Assembly (NCBI RefSeq): GCF_030411735.1
Contig: NW_026848180.1
Location: 124,001-188,000, forward strand
Direction of reading: 5' to 3'
DNA: 64,000 nt
Source of the DNA: Phialemonium atrogriseum
Lineage: Eukaryota; Ascomycota; Sordariomycetes; Cephalothecales; Cephalothecaceae
Shown here: one piece after another, positions 10,121 to 19,584 of the stretch
How positions within the stretch are numbered: position 1 is the stretch's first letter
How the letters are laid out: each line of letters opens with the position of its first letter
Translations under genes and position numbers: made by a program
Notes under the pieces: generated by a model
What the model saw: only the letters and a program-made list of their open reading frames with translations
What the model was told of the DNA's origin: nothing
Databases searched by the model: none

Positions 10121-11896
10121 TCAGGGGAATCGCAAAACGGCCGGACACGGAGACAAAGTCCCTGGAGACACGCTGAGGTTCTTCGACACAGCATCAGCCA
10201 GCAGGCCAGCCTGCCGAATTCCCATCGTCGCATTGATGTGGCGCAACTGCTCTACCGCGAAAGAACGCACGCTGTGTGGATTTAGCTCCTCTAGCGATAC
10301 GAGATACAGTGGTAGAATCAGAGAGAGGATGTCTGCGGGGGCGAAAAAGAGATTAGATATTAACTGGAACATACCACGGTTGGGGGGGAGGGGAAGAGCT
10401 TACGTGGAGAGTCTGCAAAACTAGGAGCAGAAATGCAGAGATCGGTGGACAATCGGTGAATGACGGACAGCGCGGCGGCCTTCTGTTTGTTGTCAGGCAC
10501 AGTCGAGTGGGCCTCAATTTGGACAACGATCTGGTTGACAAGTATCCGCAGTGTGCGCCAGTTGCTCCAGGCATCAGCAATCCAAAGACTAGGATACACA
10601 TGAGCCTTTCCGTCGAAGCTGGTGCCGACAGCATCTTCGGGGGCGTCAATAGTGGCGTATCCCCAACTCGGCGGCGCGGTCGCTCTCCAGGTGTTGAGGT
10701 CGACGTCGATATCCAGCGCTTCCTTGCGGATGGCGTGTGGATCTGTGACCTCGCCGTTTCTGATGGCGGCCAGGAGGTTGACAAATCGGAAAGAAATCAC
10801 ACAAATGGACCCTGGACTCGCAACACTGCGCTTTTGCCACTGCTGCTTGATGAGGCTTGTTTGGAAATGGCGAGTCGTTTGGACCAGGGACAGAGGGACG
10901 GGCATATGCTGCTGCATGCAGGCTAAGAGCTGCGAAACGTTTATGTTGGTCATGCCTTATTGAACGCAGGGGAAGTCGACGGCAGGACTCACGATTTGAG
11001 CACGGATTTGGATGAAGAGTTGTCCTCCACGCTCCCGGGTGAACTGCTCCTGGCCTCGGAGCTCCAACAACGCCGTGGCTGCTTTGACATGGGCTTCCCA
11101 AGGGCGATTCCGATCCCACGCCTCGAAGTTGACGGTCTATTTTCAGGTGAGGAAAGGTTCTCTCGATATCAGATTCAGTTGATTGGAGTACCTCAAACAG
11201 TCCCAGTAGGATGACGGCCATGAGCGTCGTATCCGCAACCGCCTGGACTGGGTCATTCAGAGCCTTCTTCATGAAGGCCAAGGCCTCGCAATACTGTACT
11301 TTGGACCTGGACGCGACATGGGGCGCATTGGAGACGTTTGAGATTCCCGCCATGCCAACTGCTTCGATAGCTGCTCGCAGGACACGGCTTTGGCCATGAT
11401 CAAAGTACGACTGGGTCAGCCAGTCATGGAAGTCGTTGGAAAAGGGAGGGTGATTGAAGGTGTATTTCGTGAAGAAGAAGTTGGCCCCGAGTTCATTGAT
11501 GGGCTGGGAAAGCGGATAGGATATGCTGAGGGGCAACAGAGATAATGTGGGGGCCCTGGATTTGGAAGTCGGCGCGCTGGTTGTTGGAGATCCGCGATAA
11601 GTGGCGAGAGTTTCTTGCATCAAGACCAAATTCGACTGCTCGCTTTGGCGGACTTTCCGAATAACTCGGTCAGACTCATCCCGGAACAAGATGTCATCGA
11701 GATTCCGGTATCCCGGGCATTGAATGCCTGATTTCTTGCACCTCAAGCACTCTGGTTTCCTCTGGTCGCACTGATATTAACTGTTGGTTAGCCGGGCTTG
11801 CCGTCAACACGTAAGACGACCAGTATCGCAACATGCCTTGATCTTACGCCGGCGACAGCATTCACAGCCTTTGCTCAGCGCGCCATAGTACACCAT
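10121..11896 (-). CDS. Zn2Cys6 transcription factor with fungal-specific C-terminal domain
   Basis: Five exons, in transcript order 11896-11837, 11770-11192, 11136-10993, 10929-10404 and 10332-10121, join in phase to 506 residues. The N terminus is a Gal4-type binuclear cluster, SKGCECCRRRKIKCDQRKPECLRCKKSGIQCPGY split here into GCECCRRRKIKCDQRKPECL and RCKKSGIQCPGY, with six cysteines spaced C-x2-C-x6-C-x5-C-x2-C-x6-C. The rest matches the PF11951-type regulatory domain, ending in LRHINATMGIRQAGLLAD. The first intron begins with GC (AAG|gcatgt), not GT, and splits the zinc cluster. The gene is transcribed divergently from the methyltransferase at 12525, which is a natural candidate target. 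Nuclear DNA-binding activator or repressor; the inducer is unknown. Confidence 0.88.
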
Positions 11897-12524
11897 GGTT
11901 GTGAAGTGAACGGGCGTTTAGTAGAGTCATGGGAACTCGGAACGTGTGCCTGCTTCGAGACTCGCACAGTCGTTTTCCCTCGCCTTCAGCGACGAAGCCA
12001 GATGCCATCCAAGTCAGGCATGATTAATTAGGAAGAGAATCTGCAGTTCTTTGATTGCCGCGCAGATTCCAATATGAAACCTACGATATCTGTGCGCCTT
12101 TCAGGAGGCAAGAAATTGTTGGATCGCACTGGTTCACCAGGTCCAGCATTGCATTGATTGAATTTGGATTGTCCATCTGGCTGAAACCAGCTCGGTGCCG
12201 GCGGGATCCGCGACCCCGTGACCGGTGCCGTTGTCCGGGATCGGCCCACTTTTCACACCCAACGACACCGAACCAAGTGGGGGTGTCGCAGTCGTCCCCT
12301 GTAACGGGCCTAGCGTGGGATAGGTATAATGGGATGCTGTGATTGGCTGGTTCCACGCTCTCTCCGAGTATGGAGTCCGTACAAGACGGCATAAATATGG
12401 TCTCTACTCTCACCCGGCGAGCGATTGCCCTGCAAAACTCCTTCCTCTTCTTCCTCATCTCTTTCGAAAGCCTTTATTTCAGATTCATCCTACTTCTTAA
12501 AGAACAAGAGAACAGCTTCTCGCC
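11897..12524. promoter_or_regulatory. Shared divergent promoter of Zn-cluster factor and methyltransferase
   Basis: This is the 628-bp interval between two divergent starts. On the plus side there is an inverted CCAAT (attgg at 12342-12346) and a TATA-like cataaatatgg at about 12390, followed by a C/T-rich leader. Two copies of cggtgccg (12193-12200 and 12223-12230) each form an inverted CGG pair with a 2-bp spacer, the type of site bound by zinc-cluster dimers. Self- or cross-regulation by the neighbouring factor is inference. Confidence 0.45.
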
Positions 12525-13481
12525 ATGTCTCAGCCCAGTCCCAGTCCGGTTCCGCCGCCAACGGAAAAGACCTTCACCTCCTACAACCAAGACCAAGGCA
12601 AAGCCTACGCCCAGATCCGGCGCGACTACCACCCCAAGGTCTACCGAGCCATTATAGACCACCACACCCTCACAGGCGGCCAACTCGACACCCTCGTCGA
12701 TGTCGGCTGCGGTCCCGGCATGGCCGCCCTAGCCCTGGCTCCGCACTTCGCCCACGCCATCGGCCTCGACCCCTCGGAGGGTATGCTCGCCACAGCGCGC
12801 TCCCTCTCCGGCACCACGGTGACATCCACCTCCGCCCCCGTCCGCTTCGAGCTCTCCTCGGCCGAATCCCTCGGCCAGAACCTCAACCCGCCCATACCCG
12901 ACTCCAGCGTCGACCTCATCACGGCCGCCAACGCCGCCCACTGGTTCGACATATCCCTCTTCTGGCGTGCCGCGGCCCGCGTCCTCAAACCCGGCGGCAG
13001 CGTCGCGCTGTGGACGTCTGGCCACATCCGCGCGCACCCGTCCATGCCCAACGCCGCCGCCATCCAGGCCGCGCTGGACCAGTGCGAGGAGCGGTACCTG
13101 AAGCCGTTCTACGAGCCGGGCAACCTGCTCACCCGGAGCCGGTACGCCGACCTCGCGCTTCCGTGGACGCTGGAGGAGCCCGTGCCGGAGTTCGACGAAG
13201 GGGCCTTCTTCCGGAAGGATTGGGACGTCGGGGAGGACTTCTACGTGGGCTCGATGGAGGGTGGGTTGGATGTTTTTGAGAAGGCCATGGCCACCGGGAG
13301 TGCCTATACGCGGTGGAGCCAGGCGCACCCGGAGGACGTCGGGACCGAGCGTGACGTGCTGAATATGGTTCGCAGGGAGATTGAGAGGCTGTTGCATGAA
13401 GTGGGTGTGGAGAAGGGGAAGGAGACGATGAAGGGGGCGGTGCAGGGGACGTTGTTGGTTGCGAAGAAGAAGAAGGTGTGA
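12525..13481 (+). CDS. Class I SAM-dependent methyltransferase (Crg1/Tmt1-like)
   Basis: Intronless, 318 residues from ATG 12525 (MSQPSPSPVP). Motif I is LVDVGCGPGMAALALA at about residues 58-73. It is followed by AIGLDPSEGML (acidic post-I residue D), DSSVDLITAANAAHWFD (motif II/IV) and VLKPGGSVALW (motif III). The N-terminal TFTSYNQDQGKAYAQIRRDY is typical of the yeast Crg1/Tmt1 group, which methylates small molecules such as trans-aconitate or cantharidin. It is probably a soluble cytosolic enzyme. It shares a promoter with a Zn-cluster regulator, so inducible detoxification or secondary metabolism is plausible but inferred. The exact substrate is unknown. Confidence 0.85.
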   Translation: MSQPSPSPVPPPTEKTFTSYNQDQGKAYAQIRRDYHPKVYRAIIDHHTLTGGQLDTLVDVGCGPGMAALALAPHFAHAIGLDPSEGMLATARSLSGTTVTSTSAPVRFELSSAESLGQNLNPPIPDSSVDLITAANAAHWFDISLFWRAAARVLKPGGSVALWTSGHIRAHPSMPNAAAIQAALDQCEERYLKPFYEPGNLLTRSRYADLALPWTLEEPVPEFDEGAFFRKDWDVGEDFYVGSMEGGLDVFEKAMATGSAYTRWSQAHPEDVGTERDVLNMVRREIERLLHEVGVEKGKETMKGAVQGTLLVAKKKKV

Positions 13482-13538
13482 TTGGAAGAATGGCACCCTC
13501 GTAATGTCTTCGAATGAGTCATTGCTTGGGTTCACCAC

Positions 13539-16500
13539 TTATGCCTCTTTTCCTAACGCTATACCGCCTACGTTGTCTGACTCCTTTTCACTCTCAAACA
13601 TAGGTGGAGGAAACTCTCTCGCGTGTTTCTCTGGGGCTGGCCAAGAAAAGAAGGCGTACTCCTGAACCGCCTCACCAATGTCCCTCAGCGGTACCATTCC
13701 AACGCTTCTGGCAGTCTCGGTGATCAATGAAAGCAACTCGTTTCCCGCCTTGTTCTTCTCAATCTCGTCATGTATCAGAATGCGAACCAGCAATGGGCGT
13801 ACAAGATCAGCGTCCAGATAACACTTCGATATAGGCTGGAGCCCGTAGAGCCCGTCATCATTTGGTGACTTGTCAGAAACAAGTCGGACTGAGGGCTTAG
13901 TGTCGCCGTGCCAAACCCGACTTGCGTGCTGACACAGCGTCCACGACAAGAGTTCGTCGGTATCTTTGATCCGCGGCCAGGAAGACCGGATCATGTCGAC
14001 AAATAATTGCAGCAGAAATAGGGTATTGACCTCGAGAATTAATGTGTTTTCATCCAAGGAGAAGAGCCCGTCGGTTAAGCAAAATATATTGAAGGGCTCT
14101 GAGTCACCGATATCGGGATGAAATTTAAGGACCGTCTTGTGATCCATGGTCGGCCCAGTCATCAGAATCTGCTTGATGGTGTTGCATGATTGTTGTGTGC
14201 GGTCCAATAAGAGGACATCATTCCTCAATCCTACCAAGTCCTCGATACCACCCATGATTACGTTCATGACGGCCGGCGTGAGCCAGATTGCCCTGGGGTA
14301 TGCAAATAAATCACGGTGCGTATGGAACCACGCCAAGGAAGAGTTAGCTTTTTCCTGGAGAAGCCATCGGACCAAGAGGTGGTTCCCTTTAGAGGTCGGT
14401 TCGCAGTAGCTCGCCGAGGCCCGGTGCAGCAGGTAGTCTCTATAGGCCCGCGAGATCTTTCGCCCTGCCGACCTTTCGGCTTCTTCTACCCGGTTCCTTA
14501 CAAAGTCATAGAGGCCGATACCTGCGACGTAGCCAAGGAAGTCGGGGAGTTGAGCTCCCGGCGCGTCCGCTTCCAAACGTGGGAGTTTGGCGTTCCAGAT
14601 GGTCTCGCATGAATGCAGCAGCGTCTCTGCCGTGCTCTCCGAGATGGCCGGCATAAAGCTGTGGATGGTTCCCACGATATAGATGAATCGGTCGACGTCA
14701 TGTTTCAGCTTTCCGATGCCGCTGTTCGGGCGCCCCACGATGGTCCACATTGCGTATTGCGTCATCAACGCTCGCAGCAATTTGACAAGGCGATCACCTT
14801 CAGATGTGGCGTCTCTCTCCAGTATGTCCCTGCCCCCTTGCGTTTCGGTCAAGAAGTCGAATGCCGTACGATGAAGGAAGGTGGCCTCCAACTTGGTCAG
14901 GGGGACGAGAGCGTCCCACTCCCCTGGTTCCGTCATGTGTGGCGGGCCATAATTTATGCGGTTAAACATAATCAACCCGGCGCAGCGGGATTCGATTCTC
15001 TTCATCAGAGAGTAGCACCGTTTCTTGAGGTTGTCTGGAGTCGGCTTCGGGCCCTGACCGTCGAGAATAGCGGCTTGGACCGACGCCTCGCTCGCCACCA
15101 TGAGCTCGAATACCGAGAGTGACCCGCGCGCAAAGCCCCCCAAGTAGCTCCTTTTTGCCTCAAGGACCAAGTTCAGATAGACCGAGGCGCTGTCCTCGTA
15201 AATTCCTTCGTCGACATTGGCCCGTTCCCACATGGAGAGGTAGAGTTTGTCCAGTCCGGCGGGGATATTGTGAATGCGGTTCTGTATCTCTTCCCAGGAA
15301 TCCGAGTTTGAGTAGCCTCGCTGGATGCTCTTCAGGGCAAGGTGGACCCAGAGAAACACACCCTCGGCCTTTCTGGTGAGGTCTGCAACGAAATCCCCGA
15401 AGGGGTCATCGCGCGGACGAGAGCCGCCCCATTTTTCGAGAATATCGCCTTCAAGGAATTTAAGAAAGACCCTGCAAACTTTCTCCATATCTTCTCTTGT
15501 CAGGTCCTGGAGCCTCAATTTGGGACATTGAAGGTACCGTTTTTGGTAAGCTGGCTCCGGCCTGCTGGCGACACAGAATTTGACGCGAGGAATATTCGCG
15601 ATTTCTTCAATGAGGTCCATGAGTTCAAAAGGTCCATCCGAGGGAGAAACTTCGTCCAGGCCGTCCAGGAAGATGCATGTCGGTCGGGTCGAAGAAGACA
15701 GCGCCATTTTGAGTGAGCTATTAAGCTCGGGCAATGACCAGTCGCTATCATGGTCCTTTCTGTCGACGTCCTTCACAGCTTGGAGAAGGAGGTCAATCAG
15801 CGAGGGTTCCTCGAGCAAGAACTGGTAGAGCAAAGCTTGTAGGACGCCCCTGATTGACTTTTGCATTGGGCTCCCAGGCGCCCAAAGATAATGAGAGAGA
15901 ACGACGGTGCCGGGATTTAGGAATTCCCTCGTTTTCTCCTCACCGCTGATGAATTTCATCAGCGTGCTTTTCCCAGAGCCGGGCTTTCCACTGATCCAGT
16001 ACAGCTTCTCGTCCGATCCGAGCCACGCCGTGAAGCTGTCCCAATCCATTAGGTCTGTTGAGAAGATCCACTTGAACGTGTCTTTGAAGGACTCCTGAAC
16101 CATATTTTCTCGCTGGTTCATGCCAAGATACTTCAGACTCCTGAGGAGCTTCTCGCGTCTTGCATCCGTGGCTGCAGAGAGGTGCAGATTACTCAGGCTC
16201 TGAGACACGCCGGCGCGCGTCTCTTCCGCCTGCGTCTCAATCTTCTGGGCTAGCACATCCTGAGACTTGGATACTTCGGCCGTGACGTGAGTCTGGATAG
16301 CTGAGGACTCGTTTGCCATCGTCTCCATCAGCTTCGACTGTCCCTGGGCCAGTTGCTCAATCACCTTTCGTAGATTGAGATCGAGCTTGTCAAAGTCCTT
16401 CTGACTCGCCAGAGCCTGGGCTTCGTTCATGGAGCTGGGGTATCACCGTAGATCAGTAATTGCACTCGAGTACTCAGGCGTTCTCGAGTAACATAAATAA

Positions 16501-16958
16501 TTAAAACCGGGTCCCCCAGGGGTTTCTCACCAGATGCGAAGGAGGAGACCAGAATCCATCACTTTCTGCCAGTGCAACATGTTGTCCGATAACTTCTTGA
16601 GGCGGTTCTTCCGAACCACAGTCTTGAGAGAAGCACCGACAGCGCGCATCACACTACGCCTCCCCCCAGCAGGTGGACAGAGGCTCTTGATTTCGTCCTG
16701 AAGCTCGAGGGACGTATGGTAACATTTCCGAGCGACTTCCTGCAAGTCCTTCTGCGCCGTGGTGACAGGATTCGAAGCGCTACCCAGGAACCCATTTACG
16801 GCTGCGGACAAGTCGGCAAGGCGAGCTGCCCGGTCGGACAAGTCGTCTTCGACAGAGCCAGCCTGGTATGCATGTCGGGCTACAGAGATAACCTCACCGC
16901 TGAAGTCGATCAGCTGCATCACATTGCAGGCGAGTCCGAGGGCGGCGATGGCCTCCAT
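13539..16958 (-). CDS. NACHT-domain STAND receptor A (fungal NLR-like)
   Basis: Two exons, 16958-16531 and 16434-13539, join as ...LLLRI-C-SMNEAQ to 1107 residues. The N-terminal module (residues 1-145, MEAIAALGLACNVMQLIDFS) is of the SesA/HeLo-like type. Next comes a coiled-coil linker (about 145-250), then the NTPase: Walker A YWISGKPGSGKSTLMKF, Walker B CIFLDGLDEVSPSDG, and CVASRPEP in the sensor position. After the NACHT comes a helical region containing ATFLHRTAFDFLTETQGG, common to fungal NACHT proteins. The remaining 400 residues carry no WD40, TPR or ankyrin repeats that I can see. Such proteins act as signal-sensing switches in non-self recognition or programmed cell death; that role is inferred here. 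It is a paralogue of the gene at 45388. Confidence 0.88.
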
Positions 16959-17324
16959 CGCAAGAATCTGTCCTCCCTGAAGGTGAAGGCGAGTTTGGAG
17001 TTGACAGTGTTGGGAGAGGAAGAGGAAAGAGGAACGAGGAAAGCGATACGTCAGGCTGCGATGCGGAAAGTGGGGTTCTTCTGTCAAAGCCAAGCCCGCT
17101 CCTGCAGAATGAGGAACCAATCAAGTAATCCGAGACCATTGCAGCTTCACTTACGAGTACCTAGGTATCTATTTCAATGGGGTTTCAGTGCAAATGTGCA
17201 AAGTGTCACGACTGTCGAAGTGAGCATCGTCCTATCTACAACTTTTAAAATCCCATTCTCAAGTCTCTCCAAGTTCTAAGAAAACCCTCAGATCATATCA
17301 CTCCACCAGTAACTTCCGTGGCTG
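16959..17324. other. Intergenic region, no gene seen
   Basis: This 366-bp spacer separates the start of NACHT gene A (minus) from the stop of the next minus-strand gene. It should hold the NACHT gene's promoter and the neighbour's terminator region. No motif strong enough to list was seen. Confidence 0.4.
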
Positions 17325-18302
17325 CTAACTATTATACCCTCCCATAGTCTTCCCTTCGCTAGCCGGAGCACTGCCCTCCTGAAAGATCATCAACCATAGC
17401 GTGTTTGCCCCCAACTCCAGCTGAGCCCCCTTGGCCGTCTCCAATTCAGTTACATACCCATTCAAAGCTCCTATCTGTGCCTCCGCACTCCGATCAGAGC
17501 AACCCCCCGCAACATCCAGCAGCCTCGTTACCGGCACCCCACCAATCCTCGCCAGCTCAGGCGTATCCACGAGCCTCGCACACAGCCCCCTAACCCCGAA
17601 CCACTTCTCGTTCGCCGCAGCCGCATACGCCTCGGCCCTCTCCCTCGGCGTCCGCGGCTTCTGCGTCACGGCGCCCACAGCCGCGACCGGCAAGCTGGCC
17701 GCGGCGCCGACGGCGCGCAGCGCCGTGCCCAGCGGCAGGGTGACGAGGCCGCCGATGACGCCCACGGCGGTGCCGACGACGCTGCCGCTCCGCACCGAGT
17801 CGCGGATGCCGCGGCCCACCGCCTTGGCGTGGTCCTTGGTGTCCTGGCCGAAGCGCTTGGGCACCTGGGATACGTGGCGGCCGATGGCGGCGGCGTGGGC
17901 GAGGGCCTGGTCGGAGACCTTGGCGGCGAGGAAGGCCGACATGGTGGTGAGGAAGCCGCGCCAGGACTCGGGCGTGATGCCGTATTGCAGGAGGGGCTTT
18001 GCGTAGGCGTCTAGGAACGGCGCGGTTGCGGCTGGTGTCACCTGGGGGATTGCGATGGGCCGCTGCAATTGAGTGGGTGTTGGGGCTGATGCCGATGCGG
18101 ATGCGGAGGTCGACGCGGCGGCCGACGAGGATGCTGAGGCTGAGGCAAAAGTTGGAGGTGGCTGGGCAGAGGGGAAGTTGAAGGGCGAGTCTGCTGTCGG
18201 GCCTTGACCTTCAGACGGCATGGCTGAATATGCGGGGAGGGCCTCGTCGACCCCTCCATGGGCTTCCAAGGCAGCCCTTGTTGCTTCTTCGTGTTTCGAC
18301 AT
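17325..18302 (-). CDS. Ala/Ser-rich protein of unknown function
   Basis: Intronless, 325 residues from ATG 18302 (MSKHEEATRA). The frame is open 129 bp further upstream (ATG 18431), but that extension is Cys/His-rich and atypical. An N-terminal Pro/Ser region ends in a pure Ala/Ser/Thr run (residues about 65-90). A conserved-looking core follows (YGITPESWRGFLTTMSAFLA) and a helical stretch. A Gly/Ala/Val-rich hydrophobic segment (VVGTAVGVIGGLVTLPLGTA...) could be one or two membrane helices or a membrane-inserting hairpin. The C-terminal third is soluble. I do not recognise the family. High GC and strong third-position bias support real coding. Confidence 0.7.
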   Translation of the reverse strand: MSKHEEATRAALEAHGGVDEALPAYSAMPSEGQGPTADSPFNFPSAQPPPTFASASASSSAAASTSASASASAPTPTQLQRPIAIPQVTPAATAPFLDAYAKPLLQYGITPESWRGFLTTMSAFLAAKVSDQALAHAAAIGRHVSQVPKRFGQDTKDHAKAVGRGIRDSVRSGSVVGTAVGVIGGLVTLPLGTALRAVGAAASLPVAAVGAVTQKPRTPRERAEAYAAAANEKWFGVRGLCARLVDTPELARIGGVPVTRLLDVAGGCSDRSAEAQIGALNGYVTELETAKGAQLELGANTLWLMIFQEGSAPASEGKTMGGYNS

Positions 18303-18774
18303 TGCTCTGACCTGAATACTGAAGGGATGCTGAAGGGATGAGTTGATTGTCTTTGAGAAAAAGGCAGCAACAAGAATGATGATGTTCTGGTGAACAGGGC
18401 AGTGTTGCGCGTGCTTACGCGGCACAGTCAATGCAAGTCTTTATGCATTTCCAAGTACAAATCCGAGATATGTATCAGGTGCACGTGCTTTGTCACGTGC
18501 AATAGCGCAAGCATTGTGAGTGGGGCACGTGTGGGGGGAAGGTGGGGGGGTATTTGAATGAATTTTTTATTTATTTTTTATTTTTATTTTTTAATCTCCG
18601 AATCCCTTCAGCTGACTTGACTTGTCTCTGATCCAACCAACATCTTGACAACACTCCTCCACCAGAGAGAAGTTGCAAATCCGAAATCATCGATCTTCAA
18701 GCCGCTGACAAATCCCCCCCTTTTTGTTATGGATCTGCGATCCAATTCCGAGAAAGACATCCACAACGCTGAAA
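18303..18774. promoter_or_regulatory. Divergent promoter with AT-rich tract
   Basis: This 472-bp interval lies between divergent genes. It contains a T/A-only run at about 18560-18593 (ttttttatttattttttatt repeated) just after a G-rich stretch. It also has gcacgtg and cacgtgc at 18481-18501, both containing the E-box CACGTG. E-box regulation is inference. Confidence 0.4.
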
Positions 18775-19368
18775 ATGCCAGCCGATTTCGAAAAGCAGGA
18801 GTACTGGCATACTCGCTTCGCTACCGAAACCTCTTTTGAATGGCTAGTAACATCAGAAGTCTTCATGTCAATACTAGATCCCTATCTATCACGCCTCAGT
18901 GCATCATCACGCATCCTTCATATTGGTTTCGGAACAAGCGGGTTGCAAAATCTCTTCCGAAAGAGAGGGTTTCTGGATGTCACCAACGTTGATTTCGAGC
19001 CGTTAGCGATTCAGAGAGGGATGCAGCTGGAGAAAGCCACATTTGGGGACGTCAAGATGAAATATGTCGTCGCCGACGCGACCAAGCTTGACATGCATGA
19101 GGCATTCGACGTCGTCATTGACAAGAGCACGGTCGACGCCATAGCTTGTGGAGGCGACGAAGCACTGTTGCGCATGGCGCGAGGGGTTAGGAAGTGCTTG
19201 ACTGAGGGCGGTTTCTGGATCTCACTGAGTTTCTCGTCTTCACGGTTTGATATGGAAGGGCTCCCCTTGGATGTGGATGTCATTGCAAAAGTCCCGACTC
19301 CAAAGTATCATCCAAATGACCCGGACGTTTATCATTTCTGCTACCTTCTTAGACCAAAGATAGGCTAG
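18775..19368 (+). CDS. METTL13/EEF1AKMT4-like protein lysine methyltransferase
   Basis: Intronless, 197 residues from ATG 18775 (MPADFEKQEYWHTRF). The pattern is that of the small eEF1A-lysine-methyltransferase-like group: YWHTRFATETSFEWL at the N terminus, motif I ILHIGFGTSGLQ, acidic NVDFEPLAIQRGM, VVADATKLD, then FDVVIDKSTVDAIACGG, which corresponds to the family's 'D-K-G/S-T-x-D-A' signature. Motif I has GFGTS where GCGNS is usual. Family members methylate elongation factors or other proteins in the cytosol. Substrate assignment is by family only. Confidence 0.8.
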   Translation: MPADFEKQEYWHTRFATETSFEWLVTSEVFMSILDPYLSRLSASSRILHIGFGTSGLQNLFRKRGFLDVTNVDFEPLAIQRGMQLEKATFGDVKMKYVVADATKLDMHEAFDVVIDKSTVDAIACGGDEALLRMARGVRKCLTEGGFWISLSFSSSRFDMEGLPLDVDVIAKVPTPKYHPNDPDVYHFCYLLRPKIG

Positions 19369-19584
19369 CTTTTTTTACGACGGCATCATCAATACATAAA
19401 AGCGGTTTTAGTTGTGGAAGCGATTAGTCCGTGGAGGATTCTCTTTTCATTACCTTCACACCTACTACATCTCAGGCCGTTACTGGAATCGACAATGACA
19501 GTAGAAATTGACCAATATATTTTTACTAAAGCGAGATCCAAAATTCGAGTCCCTCCCACTGATTAATATGCTGCCTCGCCCTTT

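Noticed and set aside
12729..13538. A 269-codon minus-strand frame opposite the methyltransferase
   Set aside because: Antisense shadow of strong third-position GC; the plus strand carries all the methyltransferase motifs.
18556..18595. A/T-only tract considered as a replication origin or RIP island
   Set aside because: It is only 40 bp, next to normal GC-rich DNA, and gives no further support. It is treated as promoter AT-tract.
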